Shown here: in pieces, positions 50,420-61,725 of the stretch
Layout of the letters: the number at the start of each line of letters is the position of its first letter
How positions within the stretch are numbered: position 1 is the stretch's first letter
Origin: Atopsyche davidsoni
Taxonomy: Eukaryota > Arthropoda > Insecta > Trichoptera > Hydrobiosidae
Length of the DNA: 64,000 bases
Direction: 5' to 3'
Assembly: GCA_022113835.1 (NCBI GenBank)
Contig: JAILWY010000016.1
Location: 2,483,501-2,547,500 of the forward strand
The notes under the pieces: generated by a model
What the model was told of the DNA's origin: nothing
What the model saw: only the letters and a program-made list of their open reading frames with translations
Database searches by the model: none
Translations under genes and position numbers: made by a program

Positions 50420-50640
50420 TAATAACGAGTGTTTCCGATGTGTGTTTTTCTAATGGCGTCGTCCGCCATTTGGTGGATTGTTTCCGACCTGCCTTGGCGC
50501 ACTATGGAACTGTAAATTTTCTATGTCAGTCACGAACGACCGCCATTATCGTTATCAGCGGAGAAAATTGACTGCGAATGACAGAAGAGACATCTCGTCA
50601 TGATTGAGAACCCGAGATTGCATCTGCTCACATCTCACCG
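50420..50640. promoter_or_regulatory. Intronic island with GCCAT-type motifs
   Basis: Balanced composition in AT-rich DNA. Contains GTCGTCCGCCATTTGG and CGAACGACCGCCAT (50533-50546). The latter 14-mer is identical to 3675-3688 in another island 47 kb away. GCCAT is the core of the YY1/Pleiohomeotic site, so a Polycomb-type or enhancer element is possible. No coding content. Confidence 0.3.
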
Positions 50641-50738
50641 TAGATAATTTGCTTTTTATCTTATGCGATTAATCTGGAATATTTTACGTACAGTTTAAAT
50701 TTATAATATCGGTCAATCATACAAATGAGAGACGATTA

Positions 50739-50940
50739 GATTTCTTGGGCATTGAGCTGCTTCAAAAAAGTCCATGATTGAAAAGCTCACTCGAAGAGGT
50801 GTGCTTGTTTCCGGTTACCGGATTAAAGAACTCAAATATAAGTGAACGCCGTATAAGAACATTCTTACAGAATTCCTGAAAATAGCCCCAGCTCGAGGAC
50901 CGAAATGTCGAATCAACAAAACCATTTTTACATTTATAGT
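50739..50940. repeat. Dispersed GAGCTGC-type repeat, copy at 50.7 kb
   Basis: GATTTCTTGGGCATTGAGCT matches the family start. It later has CCTGAAAATAGCCCCAGCTC followed by GAGGACCGAAATGTCG: a CTGAAAATA, GCCCC/GAGGAC stem and CCGAAATG in the family order. Between them lies unrelated sequence that may be an insertion. Confidence 0.5.
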
Positions 50941-52537
50941 TTGTAAAAATAATTAAATTATATTCATGCAAAGTTTTAACGATTGGTAATAAATATATAT
51001 CATTTTTATTACTCAAATAACATGAGTTATATGCGAAACACTTTCAAAGCCACTTATAAATATGATTTCTCACATACTTGAATAAAACAATAAATATAAA
51101 TTAAAAGTACACACCCAAGTTTAATTTTAAAAACGCCCATGCTTCAGCTTGCTCTCCATTATTCACTTTTATAACGATATGGTAATCGACTACTGCTTGT
51201 GGATTAATGTGTCCTTTGTTTGTGTGGTGTAACCAGACCCTATGAAAACCCGCGAGATGTATTGCTTACTTACGATCTGTCATATTACGTTATTCAGTAT
51301 TCATAGTATAACGTGAGAAAATATCTAACTGTAACATTACCGAGTCGTATGGTAATTTGAATACTTGTGCACAGTGATACAAAGAAACCGGCATCTTTTA
51401 CTTTTTGTATACAAAATATTAAAAAAAAACACAATGCGTCAATCATCCGAGTAGACAACGGATACAATCAATACTTTTGCTTTAAAAATTATCATACCAA
51501 TGAACTCGGACTAATATTCCATTCTACCTCACATAAGTACGAAGTTATTTTTTAACTAATGGTCTCTTGGACTTATATTCTATTCAACCTCATAGGTATT
51601 AGGTTATTTTTTTAAACTAATAATCTATTCTACATCATATACTTAAGAGGTTATTTCTGAATCATTTTGAACCAATATTAGTAGGAGTTTATTACTGACA
51701 TCGTAATTTTCAATTTTCAATGTGTGGTTATTTTCATGAGTATGAATTATTTGAATATCATTTTAATGTGTTTGTCACAATATGTTTTTCGTTTGTATAT
51801 TTTTCCTTGAATATTTATAGCGCTAGCAATAATTTTCAATTAATATAGATGAGTGCCTGTGGCGAATTGATTTCGCATAATGATGAGTATGCCAAGATCA
51901 TTTCTATAACGCCAAGCTTTTTACGTGGAGGTTGTCGTGTGGAATAATTTGGAACCGGTACTATCATCTATGGTAGATATTTCACGGATAATTTAAAAAA
52001 TTATTCAAATTCACACACCATGGCTTTACACAGTGTTTGTTTGGTCATCATCGTGTTTAATATAACCCTTCTCAATTTTGATAATGAATAATAAAACAGA
52101 GTACAATAAATCAATGCCAATATTAAAAATAGTTTATGTCTTAGTAATAAAGTTCTATATTTTAAACCTATATAACATTTTTATAACATTCACAAACAAT
52201 ATTCATTATTATATCTTTGCGAAAATTACTGTCTTATTGATATCAAAAATTAAGTTACATACAATTTTTGCTTGTGCTTCAAATAAACCTACAATTATAA
52301 AAACTATCGGTTGAACAACCACAATTTCTCATTTTACATAAACAGTTAAAAATTTTATTCGAAATCAACAAATAATAAATAAAATTATCATTACTATTTT
52401 TACAAGTTCTTTAGGCTTGCAGAGTTTCATTGTTCATAAGATTTCAAGAGAACTTACAGATAAAGGAAAGTTTTTGTACATAGACAATTGTTTAATCTAC
52501 GAAGCAACCATCATTTGGCTGTTTTTTTTTCATTTTG

Positions 52538-52736
52538 TCTTCTTCTCCTAGTGCCTCTCTTCAGAGGAAGTTGATGACCATTTCACTGGACATATGTTAA
52601 TCCTGAGAAATGTTACGAATTCGGCTGTACTCCCGACTTTCAGCCACTGGCGTAAATTCTGCATCCACGTTAGTTTCATCCTTCAAGTGCTCTTTTTTCA
52701 TTGATTTTTTCTTTGTACAATCAGCTGTAGTAGGCT
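52538..52736. repeat. Dispersed repeat family, copy 3 (partial)
   Basis: CTTCTTCTCCTAGTGCCTCT and CAGAGGAAGTTGATGACCAT match copies at 15461 and 38003. It then includes ACAATCAGCTGTAGTAGG as in copy 1 and stops, so the second half is missing. Confidence 0.6.
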
Positions 52737-52740
52737 ATAT

Positions 52741-55700
52741 TTATTATTTATAAAAATTCATCGTTTCAGTGAAAATCGTTTCAACGTATTTTTCTTTGCG
52801 GTGCTTTACAGCTCCAAGCTGTCTTCTGAGTTTTAAACTCTCTCGTGTATCGGGGATAAAAAATCCCCTCGAGCACAAGCGGCAGCCATTAGGAGCGGCC
52901 ATCTTGCGCCATTTGTCCTGCCATTTTTGATCGGGTTCCATATTCAAACGCTTTCTGCTGCCAGGCGTGAGTCGCGAGCGCGCAAGCCTGTACATAAAGC
53001 TCCTTATAATGCTGCAGTAAGTGCTTGTGAATAGCATTGCATTGAAAAGGTACCGTAACATCGAACTAAGCCGAACTTTATCGAAGAAACCCGAACTACC
53101 ATACTGTATTTTAAAAAAACACTTTTAAAATAAATATTTTGTAAGTTAAAAAAAAATCTTATAATTAAGTAGCACACGATCAGTACAGTAGCATTGATTA
53201 ATAAAATTAAAACAATGAATCCATTTTTTTTACAGATAAGAGTTTATAAAGTCTTCAACTACCTACCTGATCCTTTAAGCTTTCAGCATTTAAATTTTAC
53301 TTTATTTCGTGAAATATATTTAGCAGTTAATGACAACGAAGTAACGTGTTTTCTTCTATTACAGTCATATAAATAAAACACTGTACTTTGGACGCCTCGA
53401 ATATAATTCATACGAGGCACTTTGTAAAAATATCACATAATGTTGTATTTATTGAATAAAATTCAGACCACTCAAACATAATTAAAATATTTATTTACTT
53501 GTTGACATGAATGCTATTTGTTTAATTAAAAATAAAGTATGATTATGTAAGTTAGAAATATCAGACTTTTTTGTATTTATTATATCATTGTAAATTTAAT
53601 GAAGTGCGTCTCCAGCAGCAAGTTTTTTTTTACTTGCTTGAAGGTTTAGAAAATAAAATACGTTACTAGTTACGTAATTTAGTTACGGTTTAATATATAA
53701 ATATTAAACCGTAACTAAATTCAGATACCATCAAGTAGCAACTCGGCTTTATAATACCAAATTATTTATTAATAAATGTAAAATACTACTCTCTAAAAAT
53801 AACTGTAGTATTGCTTCGAAACAATAGTAACATAAAAACCTGTTTTATTGATAATTAACTAAAAGCTCTTTATGTAAATTCAGGACTACGAATTCCATAT
53901 AATTTACCACCATAACTGGTGGTTAGTATATTAATTATTATTATCAAATAAATGTTTTGATAAATACAGGTTCGAGGTATTATCAATGAACAGCGCGCAG
54001 CTACCGATGGTCTCTTTAATTATATAAATTTATTTTTTCATGTCTTTGAAAAACTGCGTGTGGTCGACCACAAAAAACCTTGTATAGAAAATTGTTCATG
54101 GAGTGTAAAAAATGTGTATTTTATAAAATAATTTATGAAAATAAGACGCCATTTGTTTTGCATCGACAAAACAGTGTGATCGTATTGCGATCAGAAAAAA
54201 AAAGCAGGCGTAATAAAAAAAAAACACCCGGTCACACGTGATGTTGGTATACTCAATACTTATTTATGTATTAATTTCATGCATACGTATATTTTATTGA
54301 TTGTCGTATACCATTTATCTCAGGGGTTATTTTGTATAAACAAATTATTTATAAAAGTATATACTTAAAATATCTAAACACGAATTTAATTAATTAAAAT
54401 GGTATTTTTTTAACTCCAGTAAAACAAGTCGAGTAAAAGATTACAATTTAAAAAAAATCCTTTATATAATAACAACACAAATATACAATACCGTACAGCA
54501 CACATCACGATATACTCCACAGTAAACACGAGTTGTACTGTAAGAGGCAGTATTAAATAAAAAACACTCCAGCAATTGAGAGACAAAGAACTTCCATTAG
54601 CCTGTCCTCGGCTGAATGGAAGTCAAGTCTTCATACTTCACGGCAGAAGTTTGGCCGATTCTCTCCGTGGACGATTACCTCGGCGTGACCGACAAGTGAC
54701 GCTGCATCCGCAAAGAGAGTCGCGAGGCCATCTCCGGTGGTCCACGAGCCGAGCTAAAGCCATGGGCCTCACCACGCCATACAATTCCCATGAAAAAAAT
54801 ATATTCGATTCAATCTGTCTGCCTGTTTACAGACAAACTGTAAAAACTGCACATTATTTTTGAATCAACACACAACATATAAAGCACTGTCATTTTTTTT
54901 TTGCGATTTTTACGAAACAGTATGTTGTGGTGTGTATAAAATTTGCATTCATTGACATATTTAAAGCACTATCATACAATTATTGAATACTGCAGAATAC
55001 TGTTTTTTAATCCATATCTGCAATGAAACGCATGTCCCAATACAACCTCCAACCGATTTACAAAATTGTATTGAATAAACCTTTATACGTTTACAACTAC
55101 CAACCGACTACTGATCGTATTATGCTATACATGATTTGATTTTTTGTATGAATACAAGTTGTGTTCAATACTACTTGTATTCATACAACAAATCCATCAT
55201 CATCAGATTTGTTATTGTACTGCTGTTTATATTGATGCAGAATAATCCTGCATATCCTATAGAAACCTTACATATTATTTATTTACTCTCATAATATTCG
55301 TAAGATGAAAACATATTTTGCATCTCAATATCGATAAAGTTAATATGAACTAATAATAATAAAATAACTCACTGACTGAAATTTGCTGCAAATAGCTGAT
55401 TTTTTTTTTGTATTTTGGTGGGTTTGTTTTATAATATTTTTAATATTATTTATGTCCAATTGGTTCGCCTCCCCTGGCAGTCGCCGAGGAGGTCGTTCTT
55501 TTGGAGTGCGCAGCTCGCCTCGTGGTGGCATTATAAAAAGTTTTGTTTCTTTAAATGACAGGAAACCGAGAGGCTCGGACATCGCCAGCGATAGAAACAA
55601 CCTCATTTGTCTCACTAGCGTCGTTTATATTCTGAAATGACAGCAACACCGTCGCAAATACTTCACCACGCTCAACACTCCACATAGTTTTACGTCATAT

Positions 55701-56624
55701 TAACAATGGAATCTACTTTAATTCCAAACGCCACATTTTTACGTACAGGGCGCTACAAAACGGTGTTGAGACTTCTCAACCTGATATTTCAATTTTTTTT
55801 TGTTTGTTTGGAGAACTATTCAAAATCATCCTAGCTCATGAAAATTTAGCACCTTATATAATGTTGATGCAATTGGATGCAGACACTGATGCAATTTCCG
55901 GGAAGTACCTTGCAAGATCGTGACGTCATTGTGTTGACATATCTGGGCATGATAGCGAGCAGCACAAACGCTACAATTATTTTATATGAATGACCACGAG
56001 ATACTTGGATTACAAAAAAAATTATAGGTTGATTAAAAATTTAAATAAACATTAGGTATCTCTAAAATAATTATTAAAAGCCTCAAAGAATAATTACAGG
56101 ACACTGATTATATACGTATCTTCATATTTAAAGCATACAATCAAAACGAATGTATATAGAAAAAAAATTTATGAGCCGCATGGCACAATTTTTTCGTTGA
56201 TATTTTCTGATCTTTAGTAACATATAATAATCATAAAAAACATTGAACATTATACTAAAATTATATTCAACATTAAATTTGACCGGTTAAGTTCGCATGC
56301 ATTCAAATAGCATGAGAGAATAAACGTAAACCAGTACGGGGGTGCATGCGGCAAAGAACCTTTGCACCAGTGACCCCTCGCATGTGAGCAGAGTGCCTCG
56401 GCCATTAGCCTATCACTGAAGGACTGTAATGATCGCATCACGCCTCATGGCTCGTGCAGCACTTGCAGCAATAATGCATGTCGACTATTTATTCATCAGC
56501 ATCGATAGCCCTAATCCGTCCACCGGACAACAACTCTTAATCAGGAAGCCGAATTTCGCAGAAGTAAAACCTTTTGACTGCCCTTGAGAGTCTACACTCT
56601 ACAGTGTCTATTATAAGACTCAAG
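52741..56624 (+). other. Probable intron, part 2, with GC islands
   Basis: Islands at 52790-53000, 54590-54790, 55440-55640 and 56330-56480 have short open frames but no acceptor/donor pairs or domains that I can defend. A perfect hairpin lies at 53676-53721. The rest is AT-rich. Confidence 0.45.
53676..53721. repeat. Perfect 21-bp hairpin with 4-base loop
   Basis: The arm 53676-53696 (AATTTAGTTACGGTTTAATA plus T) is the exact reverse complement of 53701-53721, with loop ATAA. TAGTTACGTAA just outside on the left extends the motif GTTACG. It could be a remnant of an inverted-repeat transposon or a recent snap-back event. No mature-miRNA seed was recognised. Confidence 0.9.
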
Positions 56625-57117
56625 ATTTAGATCAGTGGCTCTCAAATTCTTTTGGCCCACGGACCCTCTTTCATAGTCAAAACTAACCTACGGACCCCCT
56701 ATCATAGTCAAAACTTGCCTACGGACCCCCTTTCATAGTCAAATCTTACCTACGGACCCTGGGTGAAAAACTACATAAATTCATATAATAGACTAGTTGG
56801 TGCAAGTATCGACACTATTGCGTTCCTGTATTAACCTACCTGACTCACCGCGATGCCTGTTGTTACTTGTATTTTTGCACCTGTCTATATTTATATTTTA
56901 CTTAGGACGTAAAAATCGCTAATAATGAATTCATTGTTATTTATTTTAACTTCCATATTAATCAAAAATGTGTCACAATTTTTTTTATTTTATATTAAAA
57001 CTTGCGCGGACCCCCTGACGTTGTTCAGGGACCCCCTAATCGATTTTAATTTTCTATAGACCCCCTGAATGATCCCAGAGATCCGTAGGGACCACTTTGA
57101 GAAGCACTGATTTAGAT
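56625..57117 (-). mobile_element. Non-autonomous hAT element (MITE), copy 2
   Basis: The element is 56633-57109 (477 bp) between perfect 8-bp duplications ATTTAGAT (56625-56632 and 57110-57117), centred on TA. The left end CAGTGGCTCTCAAATTC and the right end, read on the minus strand as CAGTGCTTCTCAAAGTGG, match copy 1 at 33167-33787 in opposite orientation. The middle (GTGCAAGTATCGAC..GCGTTCCT, GACTCACCGCGATGCCTGTT) also matches. Only about three of the 31-bp units are present here (56669-56760), against about eight in copy 1, which explains most of the length difference. Non-coding. Confidence 0.9.
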
Positions 57118-58129
57118 GGAGCTGATTTGCTTTCGTGAGTTGTATGCATAGATAATTTTCTGGATCACAAAATTTAAGTCCGAATCACCTGCAGTGGACA
57201 CGTCAGTAATGCATTTATCTAGTGAGAACCTGTGTCGTGACCATTTCCAGTGCAAAGCTACCGCTTTTCACCTCAGGATGTGTTCAGTAGAGTGCATGTG
57301 CAGCGAGCAGAGTGCACTCCACCGCACTCTCCGGCCTGCTCTGCAGCTAGGACTACTGGTTTGATATTAAAGAACAGTTGTGAGTTGGAGAGCAATACTC
57401 TTTATTGCTTTTCAATATGAGATTACATTTACCGCAATATTCTATTAAAATTATTCTAGAAACATATTGATAAATGTTAAGCACTGTTTTCGGAATGCAA
57501 TTATTATCAGAATCACTCCAAAACATTATCTGTATTTTTTTTGTTCAATGTATAAATTAACATGTTCAATAATATAATAATTTTTGTACTATAATCAAAA
57601 TTTGTGTTTAAATTTACTTTATTATTTCAGTTGAATAAATTAAAGTCTTTCAATTGCAAATAAATATATGTAATTTTTTTATTATTTGAATATTTAATAT
57701 AAGTATAATTATAAAATAAAATATCAATGAATTCGCTATGAAATTATAATAGGTTATATAATTTTTCTCTGCTCATCGTAACATTAAAAGGTTTTAAATA
57801 AACATTCGGGTCATGTTTTATTCCATATTAAACAATCAATCCCTAAACTTACATCACATTAAAACAGTATAAAAAATTAGATGAATGAGAAAACTTGAAT
57901 TATAAAATAATTGTTTTTAAAATATTTGAACTACCTAATCATGAATAAATATGAATTTATTCATACTATTTTCAAAATACTGCAAACTGTTGATGATAAA
58001 CAGTTTCGAGAGCACTCTTAGGAATTTATACAGAATTATCTTTTCCAATGTATGTTTTAACATATTGTTGTAAAATAATATTTTTTACTAGGCATTTAAA
58101 AATAACTTTTCAATGGAAATTCTTTCTTT
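57118..58129. other. Gene-free DNA; island at 57180-57380
   Basis: The island 57180-57380 contains AGAGTGCATGTGCAGCGAGC and GAGTGCACTCCACCGCACTC. The rest to 58129 is very AT-rich with nothing recognisable. Confidence 0.5.
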
Positions 58130-58149
58130 AGTGACAAATTTATATAATA

Positions 58150-58238
58150 TAAATTCGGTACTCCCTTGTCAGGACGAGGATTGAACCGGGTTCTATTAAT
58201 CAATAATCCACTGTCTAATCACTGAGCTATCAAGCCAA
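58150..58238 (-). repeat. tRNA-derived SINE head, second family
   Basis: On the minus strand: TTGGCTTGATAGCTCAGTGA (A box TAGCTCAGTGA), then CCCGGTTCAATCCTCGTCC (B box GGTTCAATCC) about 40 bases further. This fits the promoter of a tRNA-derived SINE better than a functional tRNA, because the acceptor strands (GGCTTGA and the 3' side) do not pair. No other copy in the window. Confidence 0.55.
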
Positions 58239-58661
58239 TTTTTATGAGTAATATAAAGAGTTAACAGTCTATTCGCAGAATATCAGTTTATGTCTTTTGA
58301 ATGAATAACGTGTCCAGTCATGTGTATTAATACTAGAATCAGTGCAGTCTCTAGTCATGGCCTGTTTCCTAGTACTTCAGTGGTAGTTTCCGAGCTCCCC
58401 TACACTCCGCATGACTTATTCGGTCACGAATCGAACATCTTACATGCCAGCACATGACTTGGTCGAGTAATGAATTTAAATGCAGCACACGGGCTCTGCC
58501 TTGCGACCGACAGCTGGCGCGGTTACTTGCAGATCGAGGAACCCAGGGTCGCAACCGTGCGAGAACTATTATACGCCTTCATCGATGACGAAGTGATCAA
58601 GTGCCATTCCTCAGTAGAGTCTGTATCTGAATAACCCTCTCACTTTACATACTGTTTGTCT
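58239..58661. other. Gene-free DNA with GC island 58370-58600
   Basis: The island has GCGGTTACTTGCAGATCGAG and CCCAGGGTCGCAACCGTGCG. The minus-strand open frame (58369-58554) shows no known motif. Confidence 0.4.
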
Positions 58662-58899
58662 ATCTAAAACATAGGTTCCCAAAGTGATCAATATCGACCC
58701 CCAGGGGTCGATTCCGCCCAGCAAGGGGTCGATAAAATTGGATCCTATTTAAGCAGGTCATCACCAAAATAACCACAGTGGATTATCAATCCATACGGTT
58801 ACATTGAAGAATCGGAAGTCATACTACAATAAGAACTGATCGGAATAAGCACTAATGAAGAACTGAAGGTGCAGTTTAGATAGGGATATCACCAATTTT

Positions 58900-59199
58900 A
58901 TGCTTCAGAGAGACATACCTAATATTTATTCTGCATTATGGACTATCGCAAGAAGGTTTTTGACAGCTTTTCTACCTTCATTCCTCGTGGAAAGGGGTTT
59001 CAGTGCGGTTGCCATTCTTCTTACAAAAAAAGAAATAGATTGGAAATCACTGGGAAGATTTAAAGTTAACTCTGACTTATTTGAAGCCAAATATGGAAAA
59101 TTTGCTATCAAAACATCAGTCCCATTAAAAGTAATGATTTTTTTTGTGAATGTTACTATATTTGCATTTTGTGTTTTTATTTATAAAGGTATACAGTAA
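58900..59199 (+). pseudogene. hAT transposase C-terminal remnant (ZBED/Charlie-like)
   Basis: The open frame encodes TAFLPSFLVERGFSAVAILL followed by TKKEIDWKSLGRF and then LFEAKYGKFAIK. The pattern P-S-x-L-V-E-x-G-F-S-x-V-x-x-L-L-T-K-K is the C-terminal hAT dimerisation-region signature seen in ZBED5/FAM200-type proteins derived from Charlie elements. The usual RN-R-L and R-G-D-L-R-L motif after TKK is degraded. The N-terminal BED finger and the catalytic D, D and E regions are absent, so it is non-functional. Confidence 0.65.
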
Positions 59200-59262
59200 A
59201 ACCTCGATATGACGGACCCCTGTTTAACGGATTTCGGATATAACGGACAAAAAATCCGGTCA
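59194..59262 (+). mobile_element. Nested pogo/Tc1-mariner-type terminus
   Basis: CAGTAAAACCTCGATATGAC preceded by TA, then GGATTTCGGATATAACGGAC and AAAAATCCGG, is typical of the terminal inverted repeat of pogo/Tigger-like transposons (CAGT-AACCTCGATATAACGGA). Only one end is visible within the hAT element, so this is a solo remnant or a captured end. Confidence 0.5.
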
Positions 59263-59352
59263 AATGTAAAAATTCAATATTAGCAAGGAAAAACAGGAAA
59301 ACTCGACAAGGGGTCGTCGGGACAAAATAGTTTGGGAGCCTATGGTCTAAAA

Positions 59353-61725
59353 GGACCCGGAGACCCACTACTATATAGAAAACCATGAACAGACAAGCAA
59401 TAATAAATATAAATATGTTCAAAAGTATCACCTTGTTAGTTCAACGACTTTCTAAACACACTGTGTAAATACACCATAAAACTTATTTGCTTTCTTATTG
59501 CACGCATAAGTTATCTTTATGTGCATCTTTATCATTTTTAAAACGAATTCGCATGCGTCTCCCATTACAAAGTGTTTTTAATAAACGTGATACATCGCGC
59601 GTGTAAAAAAGACTATGCGGGGAATGGAAGAGGTGAGAATGAAATTATGTTTATTTCATGCACAGCACCTGAGCAATCAAAACGGTTGATTATTCCGACA
59701 GGTAACGCTGCACGAGTCAACTCACATACATGCTACCTTTGTTTTGAAAGATAGATTTTTATCATATATAACGTTTTAAAAATAAATAAATCTCACAATA
59801 ATAATGCGCAATCGTTTTATGGATAAGTTTCATGGAGTCAATTGTACTATTACAGGTTGAGTTTATTTTTTTGAGTGATGACCTGCATCGTTTTTTCAGT
59901 GTTTCGGTGTCCGACTAGCACCTCCAGATGTCTTAGCATCTTTAGGTTCTCCATCTTTAAAAGCCCTGAAAGGTCTTAGCACGGGGACCAAAACGTTAAA
60001 GTACTGAAAACTTGATGCAGCTCAACACCCATGAAACCAAATCAACCTGCTGCCAAAACCTACGGACAAATTTATACCATTGCAACCATAACATAAAATT
60101 TCATGCTTGCTTGCTTGTTCAGTGATAAGAACATAGAGTAATGGTCAAGAGGTCCTGAGTTCGTCCAATACAGATTTAATTGAATTTATAATTGTTAAAT
60201 TAAAATATCTTGAAGATGGTCATTATCTTGATGGTGTTGAATTTTTTTTATAAGAATAATTACACTATCATATAAAGCCAATATGAGAGACATTATCTCT
60301 CTAAAAAACTTAAGCAGGAGTCTAAACAAGTCATACTATAAACTGCGATTAATATTTATTATGATTTTTTTGATATATCATTTGAAGAAATACCATTCTC
60401 GACTATAATATTAATATATTTAGAATATATTAAAATCAATTAATCCATATGAAACGTGTATATTTACAAGGCGGAGATAACATCAAATAATTCGGAACAA
60501 AATCAATAATAGAGACAGTGGAAAATTGTAAATGAAATAATCATTTTTTTAAATAATAAATTCAATAGCCGGTTTAGGGCACAGAGCTTTCCTAAAAAGT
60601 AATATTTATTGATAAGTCTTTGAAATTAAAGTTCTCTCGACTCTTAATAAGAGAAAATATTGCATGATTAAACATACATTCTTGTTCATATTTTATTATA
60701 CGCATTTATATACGCATAAAGAAGTAATTTTATTGTCAAATAAAAATAAAAGTACTTAAAATGTATTGAACAGTTTAAAAGTAAATTTAAAAAATACTGA
60801 TGGGTATCATATGACCTCTGTCAGAATTAACATTCTTATAAGTACAATTAAGAAAACATTCCCAATATATTATTTTTATACAACGACTCATAAATACGAA
60901 CGAATGTTTGATCATATCAAAAAACAAATATCGTTTTATACTAAATTGACTATTTACAAAAACCGCTAAAGAAATATTTATTTTGTTTAAATACATCGAA
61001 AATAATTACATTAAATAATATTTTAAGTAACTTATATATACTTAGCATAGCAACTTTTAGATTTAAATGTAAAACATGAAGTAGCTTGAATTAATATTTT
61101 TTTGTAAAAAATTATATACTACTAAAAATGGATGTTAAAAAATATAAGCTATAGTCGTTTTTATGGATTTATTATTTTATGTGAGAATTATTTTTATTAA
61201 TTTATAAAGTCTTTGTTGCGGGCCGATCAAAAAACAAAATAGTATTAAAAATCTCACATTTCAAGTGCAAGATGATGCCTGCGTCAGTTTAATCGTTAAT
61301 TAACGGAGTTTCATTATAAGTCTCTGCACGTATCGTCCGCCAATCAAAGTTAATCGACCACTGATCGGGGTTCATAAAAACCATTTGTAACCACGCCGTA
61401 TAAATGCACTTTATTAAATAAATTTTACCAAACTTATGTGAGAGAACGACAAAAAATTGTAATATCCGGTAATTCAAGAGGATCCAATTAAAATAACTTA
61501 ACTTAATATAAATATTTTTTTATACAATCATCACGAATAATTTTGTCTATAGACGTAATTGAATTGCAAAACGCTCTCATACGATTATATTTATAATCTT
61601 AATCATATTTGTAAAGTGATTAATGTTAATAACGATGATGACATTTAATTTATCATCCGAATTAATAAAAACGAGGGCTGCAATCAGAGGGTAGAATGGT
61701 TAGTGAGCAAGTCGTGTAAATTCAG
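59353..61725. other. Gene-free AT-rich DNA with one foldback repeat
   Basis: No exon recognised. A tRNA-like B-box fragment GAGTTCGTCCAA lies at 60158-60169 without clear A box. From 60300 to 61240 the sequence is almost purely AT-rich. A small balanced patch lies at 61300-61400. Confidence 0.5.
59855..60072. repeat. Foldback member of the GAGCTGC / ACCAAAACGT repeat family
   Basis: Arms 59855-59900 and 60002-60047 are imperfect inverted copies: the minus-strand reading of the right arm, GGTTTCATGGGTGTTGAGCT then GCATCAAGTTTTCAGT, pairs with TTTTTTGAGTGATGACCTGC then ATCGTTTTTTCAGT. Between them are GTGTTTCGGTGTCC and GGGGACCAAAACGTTAAAGT, again inverted to each other. The tail GCTGCCAAAACCTACGGAC follows as in the copies at 23.4 and 25.1 kb. 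Confidence 0.65.

Larger units (their letters stand above)
46106..52537 (+). other. Probable intron downstream of the coding exon, part 1
   Basis: AT-rich with a more complex patch at about 46750-47150 (ACACCCGCCATAAACCTCGG, CACACGCGAGCCTCGCGAC) and an island at 50420-50640. Dispersed stem-loop repeats at 48773 and 50739 are listed separately. No exon with acceptor, compatible frame and donor was recognised. Confidence 0.5.
58662..59352 (+). mobile_element. Deleted hAT element with transposase C-terminal fragment
   Basis: The element is 58670-59344 (675 bp). Left end CATAGGTTCCCAAAGTG; right end on the minus strand CATAGGCTCCCAAACTATT. Flanking 8-bp sequences ATCTAAAA (58662-58669) and GTCTAAAA (59345-59352) match at 7 of 8, with TA in the middle. 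Inside both ends are GACCCCC/GGGGTCG-type subterminal repeats (GACCCCCAGGGGTCG at 58697). It keeps only the end of the transposase gene (58900-59199) and holds a pogo-like terminus at 59194-59262. Confidence 0.8.

Noticed and set aside
52744..53061. 105-codon minus-strand ORF in the 52.8-kb island
   Set aside because: No recognisable motif, no splice context and lies next to a dispersed repeat. Probably chance within a balanced island.
58150..58238. Functional tRNA gene
   Set aside because: A and B boxes are good, but the acceptor strands do not pair and no proper anticodon arm is seen. It fits a SINE head better.
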